A stretch of 64,000 nucleotides of DNA from Deinococcus rubellus (GCF_025244745.1 NZ_CP104213.1:1452001-1516000), one strand, 5' to 3'; counted from the stretch's first letter, positions 39,699-51,479 are shown. Notes: generated by a model from the sequence alone, not told the origin. A program made the numbers and translations.

Positions 39699-41392
39699 CC
39701 ATTACCCAGCCCGCCCGTACTCAGCACGTGCCCATTTCGGAGGCGGCTGCCGTCCAGCCGCTCAAGAAAGTGGCGCAGTACTACATCGTCACCGCTTTCC
39801 TGGCGCTGCTGATCGGGGTGCTGATCGGCCCCTTGCAGGCGCTCAACTACGGCAACATCAACCTCTATAACCTGCCGATTCTGCGCAACATCATTCAGTC
39901 GTACTACCAGGGCCTGACCCTGCACGGCGTTCTCAACGCGCTGGTCTTCACCCAGTTCTTTATCTCCGGCTGGATGCTGTACCTACCCGCCCGCGACCTG
40001 AACATGCGGCCCAACCTCAAATTCGCCTGGTTCAGTTACTGGGCCATGACGCTGGGTCTGCTGATCGCCGCCGTGCCGATCCTGATGAACAATGCCAGTG
40101 TGCTCTACACCTTTTACCCGCCGCTGAAGGGCAGTCCGCTGTTTTATATCGGCGCGGGGCTGATGGTGGGGTCGAGCTGGTTCGTGGCCTGGCAGGTCAT
40201 CGGGCTGTGGTGGAGCTGGAAGCGCGCCCACCGGGGCCAGATCACGCCGCTGGTGACGTACATGTGCGTGGTCACCTGGATGATGTGGATCGTCGCCTCG
40301 CTGGGCCTCGTCGTGGAAGTGCTGGTGCTGCTGATTCCCTGGTCCCTGGGCCTGACCGCCGGGGTTGATCCGCTGCTCTCACGCACGCTGTTCTGGTGGA
40401 CTGGCCACCCCATCGTGTATTTCTGGCTTCTCCCCGCTTATATCAGCTGGTACGCCTTCATCCCGAAGCAGGCGGGCGGGCGGCTGGCTTCCGATCCGCT
40501 GACCCGCCTGGCCTTCGCCATGTTTCTCCTGTTCAGCACCCCGGTGGGGCTGCACCACCAGTACAGTGACCCCAATATCAGCCCGCTGATGAAAACGATT
40601 CAAATGTGCCTGACCTTCATGGTGGCGATTCCCAGCTTGCTGACAGCCTTCAGTCTGGCGGCCAGCCTGGAGGACGCAGCGAGAGCGCGCGGTGGTAGCG
40701 GCCTGTTCGGTTGGATGGCCCATCTGCCCTGGAAGAATGCCAGCTTCACGGCGCAGGTTCTGGCGATGATCAGCTTCATCTTTGGTGGTGCGGGCGGCTT
40801 CATCAACGCCAGCGCCGCGCTCGATACGGTGATTCACAACACCGCCTGGATTCCCGGTCACTTTCACATCACCGTGGGCACGGCCACGACGCTGACGTTT
40901 ATGGGTATCGCTTTCTGGTGGGTGCCGCACCTGACCGGCAAGCCCCTGTTCGCGCCGAAAGCGGCGCTGTGGAGCGCTTACACCTGGTTTATCGGCATGA
41001 TGATCTTTGCGGTGGGCATGCACTGGCAGGGCCTGCTCGGGGTGCCGCGCCGCGCCCAGATCAGCAATATGGGCCAGGACGTGTACCAGTCGGCACACCT
41101 GCCGCAACTGCTGACGGCCATCAGCGGCGGGGTGCTGTTCATCGCGTCCATCCTCTTTTTCACGGTCCTGTTCGGTACCCTCTGGGGCAAACGCCGCAGC
41201 GACGGTGAAGACACCCCGATCCCCTGGAGTCAGGCGATCAGCACCCACGAGAACAGCCGTCTGGCCCGCCGCCTGGAAGCCCTGCCCGCCATCTGGGTGA
41301 TGGCATTCGTGCTGGTGCTGCTGACTTACGGCCCGGTGATTGGCCCGATGCTGGCCAACAGCAATCCGGTGCCGGGGCTGCGGTTGTGGTGA
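39695..41392 (+). CDS. cbaA: Cytochrome c oxidase subunit I, ba3 family (B-type haem-copper oxidase)
   Basis: Catalytic subunit reducing oxygen to water in the cytoplasmic membrane. The 565 residues form about 13 helices. Haem ligand His is in GLTLHGVLNAL near 77, the Cu-B His-Tyr crosslink motif in WTGHPIVYFWLLPAY near 236, and the haem/Cu ligands in HNTAWIPGHFHITVG near 383. B-family oxidases have high oxygen affinity and pump protons through a K-channel only. It overlaps cbaB by four bases (ATGA). A cytochrome c gene follows. Confidence 0.96.
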   Translation: MTITQPARTQHVPISEAAAVQPLKKVAQYYIVTAFLALLIGVLIGPLQALNYGNINLYNLPILRNIIQSYYQGLTLHGVLNALVFTQFFISGWMLYLPARDLNMRPNLKFAWFSYWAMTLGLLIAAVPILMNNASVLYTFYPPLKGSPLFYIGAGLMVGSSWFVAWQVIGLWWSWKRAHRGQITPLVTYMCVVTWMMWIVASLGLVVEVLVLLIPWSLGLTAGVDPLLSRTLFWWTGHPIVYFWLLPAYISWYAFIPKQAGGRLASDPLTRLAFAMFLLFSTPVGLHHQYSDPNISPLMKTIQMCLTFMVAIPSLLTAFSLAASLEDAARARGGSGLFGWMAHLPWKNASFTAQVLAMISFIFGGAGGFINASAALDTVIHNTAWIPGHFHITVGTATTLTFMGIAFWWVPHLTGKPLFAPKAALWSAYTWFIGMMIFAVGMHWQGLLGVPRRAQISNMGQDVYQSAHLPQLLTAISGGVLFIASILFFTVLFGTLWGKRRSDGEDTPIPWSQAISTHENSRLARRLEALPAIWVMAFVLVLLTYGPVIGPMLANSNPVPGLRLW

Positions 41393-41452
41393 GGTCAGAA
41401 ATGACGGTGGGCACTTCAGTGAGAACAGCCATTACATATCAAGGAGCCGCCC

Positions 41453-41875
41453 ATGGATGATGAACGGGTCAAGACCAGCAGTCTGGTGTGGTCACTGGTG
41501 GGCTTCGTTGCCACCATTGGCCTCAGCCTGGGGGCCTACACCGTGGGCCAGCGGATGTCTGGGGTGAGTGGCGAGGCGCTGGCGGGCGGCGCTGCCGAGG
41601 GGCAGGCCACGCAGGTCAGCGTCAACGGCGGCGAGCTGTTCGCGCTGAGCTGCGCGGGCTGTCACGGCGCAAAGGCCGAGGGCGGGGTCGGGCCGAATCT
41701 GGCTGTGACCAAGAGCTGGGCGCTGCCGGTGTTCAGTGAGGCGGTCCTGCACGGTCAGGCCGAGGGCCGCACCCTGTCGTCCATCATGCCGCATTTTGCC
41801 GATACTGGCCTGAGCGGCGAACCTGCCACCCCTGCCCAGATTGAGGCGATTCACAACTTCATTAAGAGTTTGTAG
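41453..41875 (+). CDS. Membrane-anchored cytochrome c
   Basis: A 140-residue class I c-type cytochrome: N-terminal membrane anchor (SLVWSLVGFVATIGLSLGAYTVG), haem motif CAGCH near 68-72, and the axial Met in SIMPHFADTGL near 111. It is likely the electron donor to the ba3 oxidase encoded just upstream. AAGGAG precedes the ATG. Its C-terminal part (IMPHFADTGLSG...AIHNFIKSL) resembles that of the cytochrome at 50.1 kb, so they are paralogues. Confidence 0.9.
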   Translation: MDDERVKTSSLVWSLVGFVATIGLSLGAYTVGQRMSGVSGEALAGGAAEGQATQVSVNGGELFALSCAGCHGAKAEGGVGPNLAVTKSWALPVFSEAVLHGQAEGRTLSSIMPHFADTGLSGEPATPAQIEAIHNFIKSL

Positions 41876-41934
41876 GAGCCGGTTTCGATGCCGCACTCTA
41901 CTTGTTGACGGTGCGGGAGTGGCACACTGGAGCC

Positions 41935-43536
<1,602 letters not shown>

Positions 43537-43600
43537 ACGGGTGGCGGTGAAGTAACGGCGTTCGTCTCGCGGGGATTCGTGGCATGGGGCAGGAGCTGCC

Positions 43601-44137
43601 TTACTGCTCCTGCTCGCGCATTCCGGTCAGGCTATCGCCCAGCGGAAAGGTGTGAACCTCGCGCAATTCGCCGCCGCCTTCACGGGTCAGTGAGGCAGCC
43701 TGCACTTCAAAGCTGCTCTGCGGCGGGCGCAGTGGCTCCAGCTCGCGCCAGACGCTTTCCTCGGCCCAGTCGCAGATGCCGATGGCCAGCGAGAGGTGCG
43801 GGATGAACTGCTCGCCGTCGTACTTCCCGGCGGGTGCGCCCGGCACCTGAATCAGCTGCTGGTGCAGATCGCGGAGCGGCACGCTGAGGGCGTACTCCAG
43901 AAAGACGACGTGCGGGAAGTGCCGCCAGCGCAGAAACTCAACTTGAAACGGCGACATGCCTGCCAGGCTGCGCCGCACGTCACAGATCAGGGTCTGGGGC
44001 TGGCCCTCATACTCGAACGGCACCCGCAGGTTCAGGTGTGGGTCGCCGTAGCTGCTGACGCCCAGGCGGCGCTGCACCCCTGTCAGCCAGTCACTGAGTT
44101 CGGCGGTGGGCCAGGCCACCATGCTGTAGAGCGGCAT
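43601..44137 (-). CDS. 2H phosphoesterase (2'-5' RNA ligase/LigT-like)
   Basis: A 178-residue protein with the two His-x-hydrophobic motifs of the 2H superfamily: PHLNLRVPF near 33 and PHLSLAIGI near 114. The barrel-like pattern around SLAGMSPFQVEFLRWRHFP also fits. Members process 2',5'- or cyclic phosphate RNA ends. Asn and Leu/Ser replace the usual Thr in the HxT motifs, so activity is unsure. The gene converges on ggt. The ATG lies nine bases upstream of the SufR-like gene stop on the same strand. Confidence 0.8.
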   Translation of the reverse strand: MPLYSMVAWPTAELSDWLTGVQRRLGVSSYGDPHLNLRVPFEYEGQPQTLICDVRRSLAGMSPFQVEFLRWRHFPHVVFLEYALSVPLRDLHQQLIQVPGAPAGKYDGEQFIPHLSLAIGICDWAEESVWRELEPLRPPQSSFEVQAASLTREGGGELREVHTFPLGDSLTGMREQEQ

Positions 44138-44146
44138 ACGCCCGGC

Positions 44147-44833
44147 TCAACCGACCTTGTAGCGGCATTCCGCCGCGCCGCATGAGAGTCTGGATTCGCG
44201 GCTCACCGGCACCCCCAGTAACTCACGGTAGAGCGTCAGTTCGCCCTGGCAGAGCTGGGGAAAGTGCTTGGCGACGGCGGGGGCCGGGCAATTGCGCTGC
44301 GCCAGATACCACTGACTGCCCTCCTGATAGGCGCGGGCGGCGTAGCCGTGCTCACACAGGGCCCTGGCCAGGGCGTGCAATTTGTGGCCCAGATCGGTGT
44401 GCTGGCCCAGCAGCGGCGTGAGTTGGGTGCACAATTCCAGTCGCCGGGCGTCCATCACCTGCATCACCGCGCCCTCACCGAAGAGCTGCTCCACGTGGCT
44501 GAGCACGTCCAGGCATAGAGCGGCGTAGGCTTTGGGAAAGGTGGCCTCACCCGCCTCGGTCAGCACATACACATGCTGCGGACGGCCCCGGCCACCGGGC
44601 TTCTCGGTGCGGACTTCGAGCTGCCCGGCGTCTTGAAGGTCTTGCAGGTGCCGCCGGATGGCCGGAACCGTGACGCCCAGCTTGTCGGCCAGCGTCTGGG
44701 CAGTGGCGCAGTCGCAGGCCTTGATGACTTCCAGCAATTTGCTCTTGGTGCGCTCCGGCAAGGCGGGCGGCGCGGCGACACTTCTGGTACCTGTGTCACC
44801 TGGGGCCGCTGGGTCGGTTGGGGCGAGGGTCAT
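44147..44833 (-). CDS. SufR-like iron-sulfur winged-helix regulator
   Basis: A 228-residue transcription factor. A winged helix-turn-helix spans about 28-90 (LLEVIKACDCATAQTLADKLGVTVPAIRRHL). The C-terminal domain holds Cys182-x12-Cys195 and then Cys218-x4-Cys223, the layout of SufR-type Fe-S sensors that repress the Suf assembly genes. It starts five bases after the mrp stop, so the two share an operon. Iron-sulfur status probably regulates this operon and perhaps others; that target set is inferred. Confidence 0.82.
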   Translation of the reverse strand: MTLAPTDPAAPGDTGTRSVAAPPALPERTKSKLLEVIKACDCATAQTLADKLGVTVPAIRRHLQDLQDAGQLEVRTEKPGGRGRPQHVYVLTEAGEATFPKAYAALCLDVLSHVEQLFGEGAVMQVMDARRLELCTQLTPLLGQHTDLGHKLHALARALCEHGYAARAYQEGSQWYLAQRNCPAPAVAKHFPQLCQGELTLYRELLGVPVSRESRLSCGAAECRYKVG

Positions 44834-44838
44834 AGCCC

Positions 44839-45912
<1,074 letters not shown>

Positions 45913-46019
45913 TTGTATCTCATCTGACAGGCGGCGGCAAGGCTGAGCATCACAAAAGAATCGGTTGGGCAGGCTGCCAGAACTGGGATGGAGTGCGTGC
46001 TACGCGCCTCAGCAGCTCC

Positions 46020-46595
46020 TTAAGGCCGCACCCGCAGGTTGACCGGCTGTCCGGTATAAGCACTCATGCTGGCGTTGCGGCCCAGGTCCACGATGAAGGT
46101 GTTCCAGCCGCTGCTGAGCGTTGCCGCAAAGCCGTGCCCGGCGCTCACCGTCACCTTGCCGCTAACCCAGAATATAACCAGCGGTTGACGCTGCACGTCG
46201 GGAAAGGCGTCCATCAGCGCTTCGTTGTCGTCGCGCTTGCCGTTGCGGTTGGCGTCGTCGTAGACGAACAGATTGACCGCGCTGCTGAGCACTGGGGCGC
46301 TGAGGCTCACGTCGCCGACCACACCGGGCCAGCCGATACTTTCCGGGCGCAGCGGGAACTGGGCGCGGCTGGGCGGCGCGTCCGTCGGTAGGCTCAGCGT
46401 GAAGGTGCCGCCGATGATGGGCGCGCTGACCAGTTCGTTGATCGGCGCGCCTGACGGCCCAGCGCTCCACAGGCCCACCCGCGCGCTGGGCGGCAGACTG
46501 GCCCCGCTGCCGATGACACTGCCCTGCAAGCTCAGGGCCTGGGCCGAGGAGAGCATCAGAAGTGTCAAAAGAGCAGAGCAGACTGACTTTTGCAT
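46020..46595 (-). CDS. Secreted protein with a calcium-loop-like motif
   Basis: A 191-residue exported protein (signal to about 20, ending AQA-LS) rich in beta-strand patterns. It contains one EF-hand/dockerin-like loop DDANRNGKRDDNEAL, with Asp/Asn at positions that could bind calcium. I recognise no family. TAGAAT six bases before the ATG indicates leaderless expression. It is divergent from the gene at 46751. Confidence 0.65.
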   Translation of the reverse strand: MQKSVCSALLTLLMLSSAQALSLQGSVIGSGASLPPSARVGLWSAGPSGAPINELVSAPIIGGTFTLSLPTDAPPSRAQFPLRPESIGWPGVVGDVSLSAPVLSSAVNLFVYDDANRNGKRDDNEALMDAFPDVQRQPLVIFWVSGKVTVSAGHGFAATLSSGWNTFIVDLGRNASMSAYTGQPVNLRVRP

Positions 46596-46601
46596 GGTTC
46601 G

Positions 46602-46607
46602 ATTCTA
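46602..46607 (-). promoter_or_regulatory. Leaderless promoter -10 (secreted protein at 46020)
   Basis: TAGAAT six bases before the ATG at 46595. Confidence 0.65.
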
Positions 46608-46750
46608 CTGCGGCGCGCTGACGCGAAGGTGACGCCGAATGTGCCGGGCGAGCATGAAGGCTCCCTCTGCGCCGCTGACTGACCTGAGCGGGCTGGGTAG
46701 TCCGGGGGCTGCGCGGTTTGGGCTGAGCTGGGCAGTACAGTAGGCCCGAC

Positions 46751-47695
46751 ATGGAGCCGCTTGAACAGATGGAGCCGCTTGAACAGATCGTGCAGCGCCT
46801 CAGCGCCGAGCGCAAGGTGCGGGCGTTGGCCAAGGTGGGCAGCCTGGGCACGCCGAGCGCTTGGGCGGGCAGCACCCCCACACTGCTGAGTTTCGAGCGC
46901 GGCCTGAGCGCCCCGGAAACCGGGTTCCCGCTGCGGGCAACGGAGGCGGGCGTGGTGCGGCTGCGCTTTCCCTATGACTCGCTGGAAGCCTGGCAGGACT
47001 GGGAGGCGCTCCAGGCCACTGGGCCGCTGGGTCTGCTGGCCCACTGCCGCCCCGTCTACGATCCCGGCGGCACCCTCGGTAGGCTTCAGCGGACCCTGTA
47101 TGCCCTGACGCCGCTGCAACTGGCCGACTTCCGCGCCGGACTTATCCGTCAGGCCGAGATCCGCCTGACTGCCGCCCAGCAACTGCTCAGCGCGGGCTCC
47201 GGCACGGCGGCGCAACTGCTGGTGCTGGCCGACGTGCGCCGCCTGGCCGTGGAGTGCCTGTATCCAGCGCTGCTGAGCTGGCGGCATCTTTGGGCGGCGG
47301 GCTGGCCGGACGGCGGGGTACGGCTGCCGCACCTCTGGCGCGCGCAGGTCGGGCTGGCGTTTCCCAGGGCGGTGGACCACCTCGATCAGCTCTACGGCTT
47401 CGGCGGTGAGCGCGAGGCGCGCCGGGTGCTGCTGGCGACGCGCGGGCTGAATCTGGTGCAGGCCGAGAAGCGCGCCCGATTGGCCGTTCAGGTCGGCTAC
47501 TTCGACGGTGCGGTGCGTTTCGTGCGCGACGCGGCCGCGCAGGTGTGGCGCGGCGATCTGGAGCGCTGGCCTTACCTGAGCGGTGCCCGCCAGGACAAAC
47601 TGGTCACCCTGCTCGGTGCGGAAATCAGCCCGCTGGGGCCGGTGGCCGCCGAGCTGTGCCGCGAGCTGATCGAGGACGTGCGGGCGGGGCGCTGA
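46751..47695 (+). CDS. Hypothetical soluble protein with N-terminal duplication
   Basis: A 314-residue predicted cytosolic protein, helical and Leu/Ala-rich, that I cannot assign. It begins with an 18-base tandem duplication giving MEPLEQ twice, so both ATG 46751 and ATG 46769 are candidate starts. A promoter-like TACAGT lies nine bases before the first. A late patch GQVGYFDGAVRFVRDAA-like (VQVGYFDGAVRFVRDAA) and a C-terminal acidic helix are the only notable features. No signal peptide or membrane helix. Confidence 0.65.
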   Translation: MEPLEQMEPLEQIVQRLSAERKVRALAKVGSLGTPSAWAGSTPTLLSFERGLSAPETGFPLRATEAGVVRLRFPYDSLEAWQDWEALQATGPLGLLAHCRPVYDPGGTLGRLQRTLYALTPLQLADFRAGLIRQAEIRLTAAQQLLSAGSGTAAQLLVLADVRRLAVECLYPALLSWRHLWAAGWPDGGVRLPHLWRAQVGLAFPRAVDHLDQLYGFGGEREARRVLLATRGLNLVQAEKRARLAVQVGYFDGAVRFVRDAAAQVWRGDLERWPYLSGARQDKLVTLLGAEISPLGPVAAELCRELIEDVRAGR

Positions 47696-47702
47696 GACTC
47701 CC

Positions 47703-49082
47703 TCAGCTCCGCGAATACCGCCGACCCGCATACTCCGGAAAGACCCCGATACCGTAGGCGACGCTGCGCAGACTTTCCAGCACCGGGGCGTTGTTCCAGC
47801 TCAGGCCCGCGCTGGAGCCGCCGTCGAGCAGCAGGGCGTCCTGCGCGCCGAGGCGGGCCATGACCTTGCCCATCTCACTGGGGGTGAGCCGGGCGTGGGT
47901 ACTGACCAGCAGCAAATCGCGGTTGCTGCTCAGGCCGATGGCGCTGCGGGCGGCCCGGCCAAACAGTGCCGGGTCCTGAAAGACGGCGGAATAAACGCTG
48001 GTCAGCGCCCCACCGCGCACGATCTGCGGGCCGCTGGCGATCACGGTTTCCATGCCGCTCCACTGGCTGCCCACCCCTGAGCCACCTGCCCCGCTGCCGA
48101 TGCGGGCGCGGTTGTCGGGCGTGATCGAGAGGGCCACTGGAATGCGCCCCCACGAGAGGCGTTTGCCCTGCACCACCAGATCGCCCGCCGGGACAAAGCT
48201 GCGCGGATGAAAGTAGCTGCCGTTGATGACGGCTGCCGCGCCGCTGAGCCGGGCCAGGGTGCTGACGCGGGCGCTGCTCCCGATCCCGCGCGTGGGCAGC
48301 ACCGGCGACACCAGCACGTCTCGGTGTCTCAGATCGACCCGCACCACCTGCACCGGGACGCCCAGTACCCGCACCGCCGAGAGCGTCACGGCGCTGTGCT
48401 GGGGACGCGGCGGAATCGGCACCGGAATGCGCCGGGGCAGCAGCACCTTCATGCCGGGGTACACCCAGGCCGAGGAAAGCCGGTTGAGGCTCATGAACTG
48501 TGCGGGTGTGAGCCTGGCATTTTGTCTGGCCGTCTGCGCCAGCGTCACGAAGGTGTCGGTGATGCCGACCGTGGTGTAGGTGTAGACGGTGCGGGCTTCC
48601 ATGTTGGGCGGCAACGCCGGAATGCGGGCGGCCAGGCGCTGCGCCGGGCTGCTGGGCGGCGGCACCGTCAGCACCTGGCCCACCCGGATCAGGTTGCCGC
48701 TGAGGCGGTTGGCTGCTTGCAGGGCCGCCACGCTGATGCCGCTGCGCCCCGCGATCCGCCCGAGGGTGTCGCCGGGGCGCACCGTGTAGCGGATGGCCGT
48801 CCGCGTTGCCGGGAGAGGACTGGAGGCCGTTTTACCGCGCTGTGGAGGCGGCTTGGGCGGCTGGGCCGCCAGCCGGGGCAGCGGGCCGCCGGTCCTGAGC
48901 ACCTGTCCCGGCACGATCAGGTGGGTGCCGAGCTGGTTGAGGGCCTGCAAACGGGCGACGCTGACGCCGCTGCGCTGAGAGATGGCGTAGAGGGTATCGC
49001 CCTTTTTGACTGTCACGGCGGCCAGTCCAGGCGAACTGAGCAGCGTGAAAACGAGTGAAAGGCGCAGAACCAGATGAGACAT
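47703..49082 (-). CDS. LysM repeats with phosphodiester glycosidase (NAGPA-like) domain
   Basis: A 459-residue secreted wall protein. Signal peptide to about 21, then LysM at 23-65 (VKKGDTLYAISQRSGVSVARLQALNQ) and LysM at 97-140 (TVRPGDTLGRIAGRSGISVAALQAANR), a third LysM-like segment (TYTTVGITDTFVTLAQTARQNARLT), and a phosphodiester glycosidase domain from 235 (AAVINGSYFHP near 287, DALLLDGGSSAGL near 419). Such domains cleave GlcNAc-1-phosphodiesters, so it may trim wall-bound polymers or glycans. The C-terminus is arginine-rich. Confidence 0.85.
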   Translation of the reverse strand: MSHLVLRLSLVFTLLSSPGLAAVTVKKGDTLYAISQRSGVSVARLQALNQLGTHLIVPGQVLRTGGPLPRLAAQPPKPPPQRGKTASSPLPATRTAIRYTVRPGDTLGRIAGRSGISVAALQAANRLSGNLIRVGQVLTVPPPSSPAQRLAARIPALPPNMEARTVYTYTTVGITDTFVTLAQTARQNARLTPAQFMSLNRLSSAWVYPGMKVLLPRRIPVPIPPRPQHSAVTLSAVRVLGVPVQVVRVDLRHRDVLVSPVLPTRGIGSSARVSTLARLSGAAAVINGSYFHPRSFVPAGDLVVQGKRLSWGRIPVALSITPDNRARIGSGAGGSGVGSQWSGMETVIASGPQIVRGGALTSVYSAVFQDPALFGRAARSAIGLSSNRDLLLVSTHARLTPSEMGKVMARLGAQDALLLDGGSSAGLSWNNAPVLESLRSVAYGIGVFPEYAGRRYSRS

Positions 49083-49112
49083 GCGCGTTATCCCAGCACG
49101 TGTGCCTCATCC

Positions 49113-49158
49113 GAACCTGACGGCAGAGAAAGTTGTCTAGACGCCTGCCGTCAGGTTC
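49113..49158. repeat. 14-bp inverted repeat at the lipoprotein esterase stop codon
   Basis: GAACCTGACGGCAG (49113-49126) and CTGCCGTCAGGTTC (49145-49158) are perfect complements with an 18-base loop. The right arm covers the stop of the gene at 49157. No T-run follows, so it is not a standard terminator; it may protect the 3' end of the mRNA. Confidence 0.7.
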
Positions 49159-50017
49159 ACGGCTTCTGCTCCTGGGTCGCCAGAAAGTCCAGCACGGCCT
49201 TGCGGGTGCCGCCCAGAAAGGTGAGTTTGCGCGAGAGCGCGGCCACGATGGTGATGTGGTTGAGGCCTGGTAGCACGGTGTAGGTGTACGGCACACCAGC
49301 CGCTTGCAGGGCCGCTTTCATGCGCTCGCCGTTATCGGGGTCCACGGTGGTGTCGTTGGCTGCCACCAGCAGCAGGTGCGGCGGGGCGTCGGGCCGGATA
49401 TGACGGCTGGGCATGATGTTGGCCGGGTCGCCGCCCGCCGGGAAAGCGTTCTTGCTGGGGAACTTGCGAAAATCGTAGTCATAGGGACCGGCGATGCCGA
49501 CCAGGCCGTGGACGGTGTTGATGTTGACGCCCGCCTCATTCAGCCAGCGGGCGTTGTCCACGACCTCAGCAGCGTTGAAGGCCCCCGCCGAGTGTCCGAC
49601 CACGTAAAGGCGCTGGCCGTTGCCACCGTACTTCGCGGCGTTGTCCTGAAGCCACTTGAGCGCCTGCGCCGCGTCCTGGATGTAATCGGGATAGGGGTGC
49701 GTGGGGGCCAGGCGGTAACTCATCACCGCCGTCACGTATCCGGCACGTGCCAGGCTGTCACCCACGAAGACGTACTCGTCCTTGCTGCCGCTGTCCCACG
49801 AGCCGCCGTGAATGAACAGCACCACGGGCTTGCCGCTGGCCTGCTGGGGCGCATAAATGTCCAGCACATTGCGCGCATCGGGGCCGTAGTGCAGGTTGCG
49901 GGTGACGTCGAGGCCGCTGAGGTTGGTGGTGTTGTTGAGGGTGGCAACGGGGTTGCAGGCGGTGAGGGCCACCCCGAGCGCGAGCAGCACAGGGAAGACG
50001 AACAGACGACGTTTCAT
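49157..50017 (-). CDS. Alpha/beta hydrolase lipoprotein (carboxylesterase)
   Basis: A 286-residue lipid-anchored esterase: lipobox LTAC near 18-21. The oxyanion hole is in [10 protein letters not shown] near 70 and the nucleophile Ser in [13 protein letters not shown] near 142. Acidic and His residues of the triad are in [12 protein letters not shown] and [10 protein letters not shown]. The family includes kynurenine formamidases and steryl/lipid esterases of the HSL type. TAGCCT six bases before the ATG gives a leaderless start. Natural substrate unknown. Confidence 0.88.
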   Translation of the reverse strand: MKRRLFVFPVLLALGVALTACNPVATLNNTTNLSGLDVTRNLHYGPDARNVLDIYAPQQASGKPVVLFIHGGSWDSGSKDEYVFVGDSLARAGYVTAVMSYRLAPTHPYPDYIQDAAQALKWLQDNAAKYGGNGQRLYVVGHSAGAFNAAEVVDNARWLNEAGVNINTVHGLVGIAGPYDYDFRKFPSKNAFPAGGDPANIMPSRHIRPDAPPHLLLVAANDTTVDPDNGERMKAALQAAGVPYTYTVLPGLNHITIVAALSRKLTFLGGTRKAVLDFLATQEQKP

Positions 50018-50023
50018 GGTTGC

Positions 50024-50029
50024 AGGCTA
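50024..50029 (-). promoter_or_regulatory. Leaderless promoter -10 (esterase)
   Basis: TAGCCT six bases before the ATG at 50017. Confidence 0.6.
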
Positions 50030-50087
50030 GTGCAGGGTTGTGCGGCTCAACTGAAACGTTGGCTGCCAAACCCTGTCACCCCGAACC

Positions 50088-50813
50088 TTATTGCAGCGTC
50101 TTGATGAAGGCGTGGATGTTGACGATCTCGTCGTCGCTGAGCTGGGTGTCGGCAAAGCGCGGCATGGTGGCGTTGAGCATCTTGGTGGGGGTCTGACCCT
50201 GGCGCAGCGCCGCCGTGAACTGGGTGTCGTCCCAGGATTTGGGGCCGTCGGCGGTGGTCAGGTTGGCTCCGATGCCGCCCTTGCCGCCCGCGCCGTGACA
50301 CACCGAGCAGTTGACTTCCGGCTTCTTGGCCCCGGCAAAGAGCAGCTTGCCCGCAGCGGCGTCGCCTGCACCGCTGGCGGCTGAGGTCGCCCCACCGGCT
50401 GGCGCGGCGCTGCTGCCCGGCGCGGGGGCGCTGCCCGAGGGGTTGTCGGCGCTGGTGGGCTTGGTGGGTGCGCCCGGCGCGGCGGTGGTGGACGACTGGC
50501 CCGAAGCTCCGTCCTTGGCGACCACGCCTGCGCCTTCGGTGGCGCTGGCCTTGCCCGCCGGTTGGGTGGGGGTACTGCCCTGGGCAGTGCTGGCTGTGGC
50601 CGGCATGCCGGTGGCGGGAGCCGCACTGCCTGCCATCGTGGCTCCGGTGCCCGCAGTGCCGCTGGTGCTGTCAGTTGCTGCGGTGCTGGCCGCGCCGCTC
50701 GTTGCGGCAGACGCGGCGGCCTCATGGTGTGTGGCGAGTCGGAAGGCCGTGAAACCGCCGCCCAGTGTGCCGACCAGCAAGAGTGCCGCAGACACGATAA
50801 AAGCGTTTCTCAT
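50088..50813 (-). CDS. Cytochrome c with long Ala/Ser/Pro/Thr linker
   Basis: A 241-residue c-type cytochrome: N-terminal membrane anchor (AFIVSAALLLVGTLGGGFTAF), a linker of about 115 residues composed almost only of Ala, Ser, Thr, Gly and Pro, then a compact haem domain with CSVCHGAGG near 167-175 and axial Met in NATMPRFADTQLSDDE. The haem domain is paralogous to the oxidase-linked cytochrome at 41.5 kb. The linker could let haem swing between membrane and partner. TAGCCT seven bases before the ATG sets the start. Confidence 0.88.
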   Translation of the reverse strand: MRNAFIVSAALLLVGTLGGGFTAFRLATHHEAAASAATSGAASTAATDSTSGTAGTGATMAGSAAPATGMPATASTAQGSTPTQPAGKASATEGAGVVAKDGASGQSSTTAAPGAPTKPTSADNPSGSAPAPGSSAAPAGGATSAASGAGDAAAGKLLFAGAKKPEVNCSVCHGAGGKGGIGANLTTADGPKSWDDTQFTAALRQGQTPTKMLNATMPRFADTQLSDDEIVNIHAFIKTLQ

Positions 50814-50820
50814 ACTGATC

Positions 50821-50826
50821 AGGCTA
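50821..50826 (-). promoter_or_regulatory. Leaderless promoter -10 (cytochrome c)
   Basis: TAGCCT seven bases before the ATG at 50813. It decides this start over the longer open frame. Confidence 0.65.
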
Positions 50827-50845
50827 GCACAGGCTTTTGGGCGGT

Positions 50846-51466
50846 TTAGCCCTTCTGAATACCGTCTAAACGGGGCCACAAGAGCGCTCTCAAACCTGTC
50901 AGGCAGACCTGCCGGTAGCGGTCCAGGTCGGGGGCCGGGTCTGACAGGAAGCGCATGCTCAGGCCGTCGACCAGTGCGCGCAGCTGCCAGGCCCGCGCTT
51001 CCAGGCTGGCGGGCTGGCCCGGGTCGCCAGTGCCCAGCGCCGCGAGTTCGGCGTCCAGGCTCAGGTTGGCGGCCACGAAGCCGCGCTGCACGGTCATCAG
51101 CGCCTCGCTGCGGGCCGCTGCCGAGAGCAGATCGAGCGAGACGGTGTAAAAGCGCCGGGTGTTGAGCATGCCGTAAAACTGATTGTCCACATATGCCCGC
51201 AGCTTGGCTTCGGGACCGTCGGCCAGCCGCAGGGCGCGCCGGGTCGCCGCCGTCACGGTCCTCACGAATCGGCGCATCACGGCGGCCAGCAGCTCTTCCT
51301 TGCTGCCGAAGTGGTAGGCCAGCGTGCCTTTGCTGACCCCCGCCCGCGCCGCGATGTCGCCGAGCGTGACACTGGCAAAGCCGCACTCGAAGATCGCCTG
51401 GTAAGCCGCCTGCTCCAGCGCGGCGCGGCGCAATCTGTCCTGAACGGGATCAACGCGCCGGGCCAT
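50846..51466 (-). CDS. TetR family transcriptional regulator
   Basis: A 206-residue repressor. The N-terminal helix-turn-helix is ASVTLGDIAARAGVSKGTLAYHFGSKEELLAAV near 31-63, followed by an all-helical ligand domain. The ligand cannot be read. The gene is divergent from the ubiA-crtD operon with only 92 bases between the start codons, so it may regulate carotenoid or prenylation genes. A leaderless TAGACT lies seven bases before the ATG. Confidence 0.92.
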   Translation of the reverse strand: MARRVDPVQDRLRRAALEQAAYQAIFECGFASVTLGDIAARAGVSKGTLAYHFGSKEELLAAVMRRFVRTVTAATRRALRLADGPEAKLRAYVDNQFYGMLNTRRFYTVSLDLLSAAARSEALMTVQRGFVAANLSLDAELAALGTGDPGQPASLEARAWQLRALVDGLSMRFLSDPAPDLDRYRQVCLTGLRALLWPRLDGIQKG

Positions 51467-51473
51467 GCCGGGC

Positions 51474-51479
51474 AGTCTA
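51474..51479 (-). promoter_or_regulatory. Leaderless promoter -10 (TetR gene)
   Basis: TAGACT seven bases before the ATG at 51466. Confidence 0.65.
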
